Assembly: GCA_021805275.1 (NCBI GenBank)
Contig: JAJZFQ010000065.1
Span: forward strand, 1 to 6,735
Reading direction: 5' to 3'
Source: Pseudomonadota bacterium
Lineage (GTDB): Bacteria > Pseudomonadota > Gammaproteobacteria > Steroidobacterales > Steroidobacteraceae
DNA length: 6,735 bases
The first letter of the stretch is position 1; the number at the start of each line of letters is the position of its first letter. Position numbers and translations under genes: made by a program. The notes below the pieces were generated by a model, which saw only the letters and a list, made by a program, of their open reading frames with translations, was not told the origin of the DNA and did no database searches. This document shows positions 5,410-6,735 of this stretch, in pieces.

Positions 5410-6735
5410 GCCATAAGCCGGAATTGTCCGTCCGACAGATGCTCAACATGTCGGTCGGCTTTCTGGGCATCCAGTTCGCCTTCGGACTGCAGAACGCGAA
5501 CGTCAGCCGAATCTTCCAGACGCTCGGGGCGCACGTGTCGCAGATTCCGGCACTGTGGATTGCCGCGCCGCTCACCGGGCTGCTGGTCCAGCCGATCATC
5601 GGCTATGCCTCGGACCGTACCTGGGGGCGATTCGGCCGGCGCCGACCGTATTTTTTTGCCGGCGCCGTGCTGACGACAGTGGCGCTGCTGGTGATGCCCG
5701 AATCCCCGATACTGTGGTTCGCCGCGGTGATGCTCTGGGTGATGGATGCGTCCGTGAACATCTCCATGGAGCCGTTTCGCGCCTTCGTCGCCGATCAGCT
5801 GCCGAATGCGCAACGGCCACTCGGCTTTGCGCTGCAGACGCTGTTCATCGGCGTCGGGGCGGTGCTCTCCTCGGTGCTGCCCTGGGTGCTGGCGCACTTT
5901 GGGGTGTCGAATGTCGCTGCTCCGGGGGAGATTCCGACCACGGTACGCATCTCGTTTTACATCGGTGGCGCCGTCCTCATCAGTTCCGTGCTGTGGACCG
6001 TGCTGAGCACACGCGAATACCCGCCGGAGCGACTGCGCGGGTTCAGCGACTCTCCGCCGGTGCCGCCGCTCACGGATGCCTCGCGTGCCTGGCGGCCGGG
6101 CCTGATCCTGCTCGCGCTCGGCGCCGCCGGGATCGCCGTCATTCGCCGCGATGGGCTCGATGGGCAGCTGTATCTGCTGGCCAGCGGCCTGGTGGTGGCC
6201 GGAGGGCTGTTTCTGTGGCTCAGCCGCGCCCGCAGCCGCGGGATGGTCCGCCAGGTCATGGCGGATCTCTACGGCATGCCGAGCGCGATGCGCCGGCTCG
6301 CCTGGGTGCAGTTCTTTTCCTGGTTCGCGATGTTCGCGCTGTGGATCTACACCACACCGGCGGTGACCGCGGTGCAGTTCGGCAGCAGCAACCCGCTCTC
6401 GAGTGCCTATAACGCCGGGGCCAACTGGGTGGGCGTGCTGTTCGGTGCGTACAACGGCTTTGCGGTCCTCGCCGCGCTCATCATCCCGCAGCTGGCCCGC
6501 TGGGCCGGGGTGCGCTGGACGCACGTGATCAATCTGGCCGCCGCCGCCGTCGGTCTTGCCTCCTTCCTCTGGGTCCGCGACCCGCGCTGGCTGCTGGTAT
6601 CGATGCTTGGGGTGGGATTCGGGTGGGCGTCGATTCTCTCGCTGCCCTACACGCTGCTCGCCGACAACCTGCCGGCGGAGAAGATGGGCATCTACATGGG
6701 GATCTTCAACTTTTTCGTCGTCATCCCGCAGCTGC
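5406..6735 (+). CDS. MFS sugar transporter, GPH/SUT/SLC45 type, 3' end outside window
   Basis: The 443 visible residues form a polytopic inner-membrane carrier, probably a proton symporter for maltose, sucrose or another small glucoside. The first membrane segment has GFLGIQFAFGLQNANVSR (18-35), typical of bacterial SLC45-like carriers. The loop after segment 2 has GYASDRTWGRFGRRRPYF (66-83), containing the R-x-G-R-R-R-P signature shared by plant SUT sucrose carriers and SLC45 proteins. FFSWFAMFALWIY (303-315) and GFGWASILSLPYTLLAD (404-420) are further conserved family segments. Hydrophobic stretches lie at about 13-31, 48-66, 82-98, 102-120, 139-165, 184-200, 231-246, 254-272, 299-318, 341-362, 373-389 and 396-418, with another starting near 430. 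Two of these (231-272) fall between the usual segments 6 and 7. As third gene of the coupled operon it should import the sugar released by the two exported enzymes. The family is clear; the substrate is inferred from context. Confidence 0.93.
   Translation, partial: MSHKPELSVRQMLNMSVGFLGIQFAFGLQNANVSRIFQTLGAHVSQIPALWIAAPLTGLLVQPIIGYASDRTWGRFGRRRPYFFAGAVLTTVALLVMPESPILWFAAVMLWVMDASVNISMEPFRAFVADQLPNAQRPLGFALQTLFIGVGAVLSSVLPWVLAHFGVSNVAAPGEIPTTVRISFYIGGAVLISSVLWTVLSTREYPPERLRGFSDSPPVPPLTDASRAWRPGLILLALGAAGIAVIRRDGLDGQLYLLASGLVVAGGLFLWLSRARSRGMVRQVMADLYGMPSAMRRLAWVQFFSWFAMFALWIYTTPAVTAVQFGSSNPLSSAYNAGANWVGVLFGAYNGFAVLAALIIPQLARWAGVRWTHVINLAAAAVGLASFLWVRDPRWLLVSMLGVGFGWASILSLPYTLLADNLPAEKMGIYMGIFNFFVVIPQL

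Noticed and set aside
5313..6524. A 403-codon open frame on the minus strand opposite the transporter gene
   Set aside because: Its product is Arg/His/Gln/Pro/Glu-rich with no family motif, while the + strand frame encodes a clear MFS carrier. Long antisense open frames are expected opposite G+C-rich genes.
1..6735. CRISPR array, tRNA, rRNA, toxin-antitoxin or phage-defence genes
   Set aside because: There are no regularly spaced repeats, no recognisable RNA gene, and all confident genes belong to carbohydrate use.

Overview
The window is high-GC DNA (roughly two thirds G+C by eye) with codon use strongly biased to G/C in third positions. Lipoprotein and Sec signals, and a transporter of a type common in Xanthomonadales, Caulobacterales and Sphingomonadales, suggest a Gram-negative proteobacterium, perhaps in or near the Xanthomonadales. 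No taxonomic marker gene is present, so this is inference.

Layout, all on the + strand. (1) Positions 1-218 hold the last 71 codons of a gene whose beta-rich tail resembles the C-terminal domain of a GH31-type alpha-glucosidase; the family call is weak. (2) Positions 219-1105 form an 887-base gap with no recognisable gene. It contains one long open frame (310-1014) with a plausible Shine-Dalgarno sequence and partly coding-like base use, a CRP-like palindrome at 1010-1025 and a second inverted repeat at 1035-1052. (3) Positions 1106-3169 encode a lipoprotein alpha-amylase-superfamily enzyme (GH13, neopullulanase/cyclomaltodextrinase type, with the MPKLN signature). (4) Positions 3166-5409 encode a Sec-exported protein with an (alpha/alpha)6 six-hairpin glycosidase core and a distinct beta-rich C-terminal region. 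(5) Positions 5406 to the window end encode an MFS sugar transporter of the GPH/SUT/SLC45 type, cut by the window edge.

Genes 3, 4 and 5 are joined by two successive 4-base stop/start overlaps (ATGA at 3166 and TTGA at 5406), so they almost certainly form one translationally coupled operon. The simplest model is a maltooligosaccharide or related alpha-glucan utilisation unit. The lipid-anchored GH13 enzyme cuts oligosaccharides outside the cytoplasm, the exported six-hairpin enzyme trims the products, and the MFS carrier brings the small sugar through the inner membrane. The partial upstream gene would be another glycosidase of the same locus. No TonB-dependent receptor or LacI-type regulator lies in the window.

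The part most likely to be undescribed is the six-hairpin protein: its fold class is readable, but its substrate, catalytic residues and C-terminal module are not. I see no CRISPR array, tRNA, rRNA, insertion sequence or phage feature.
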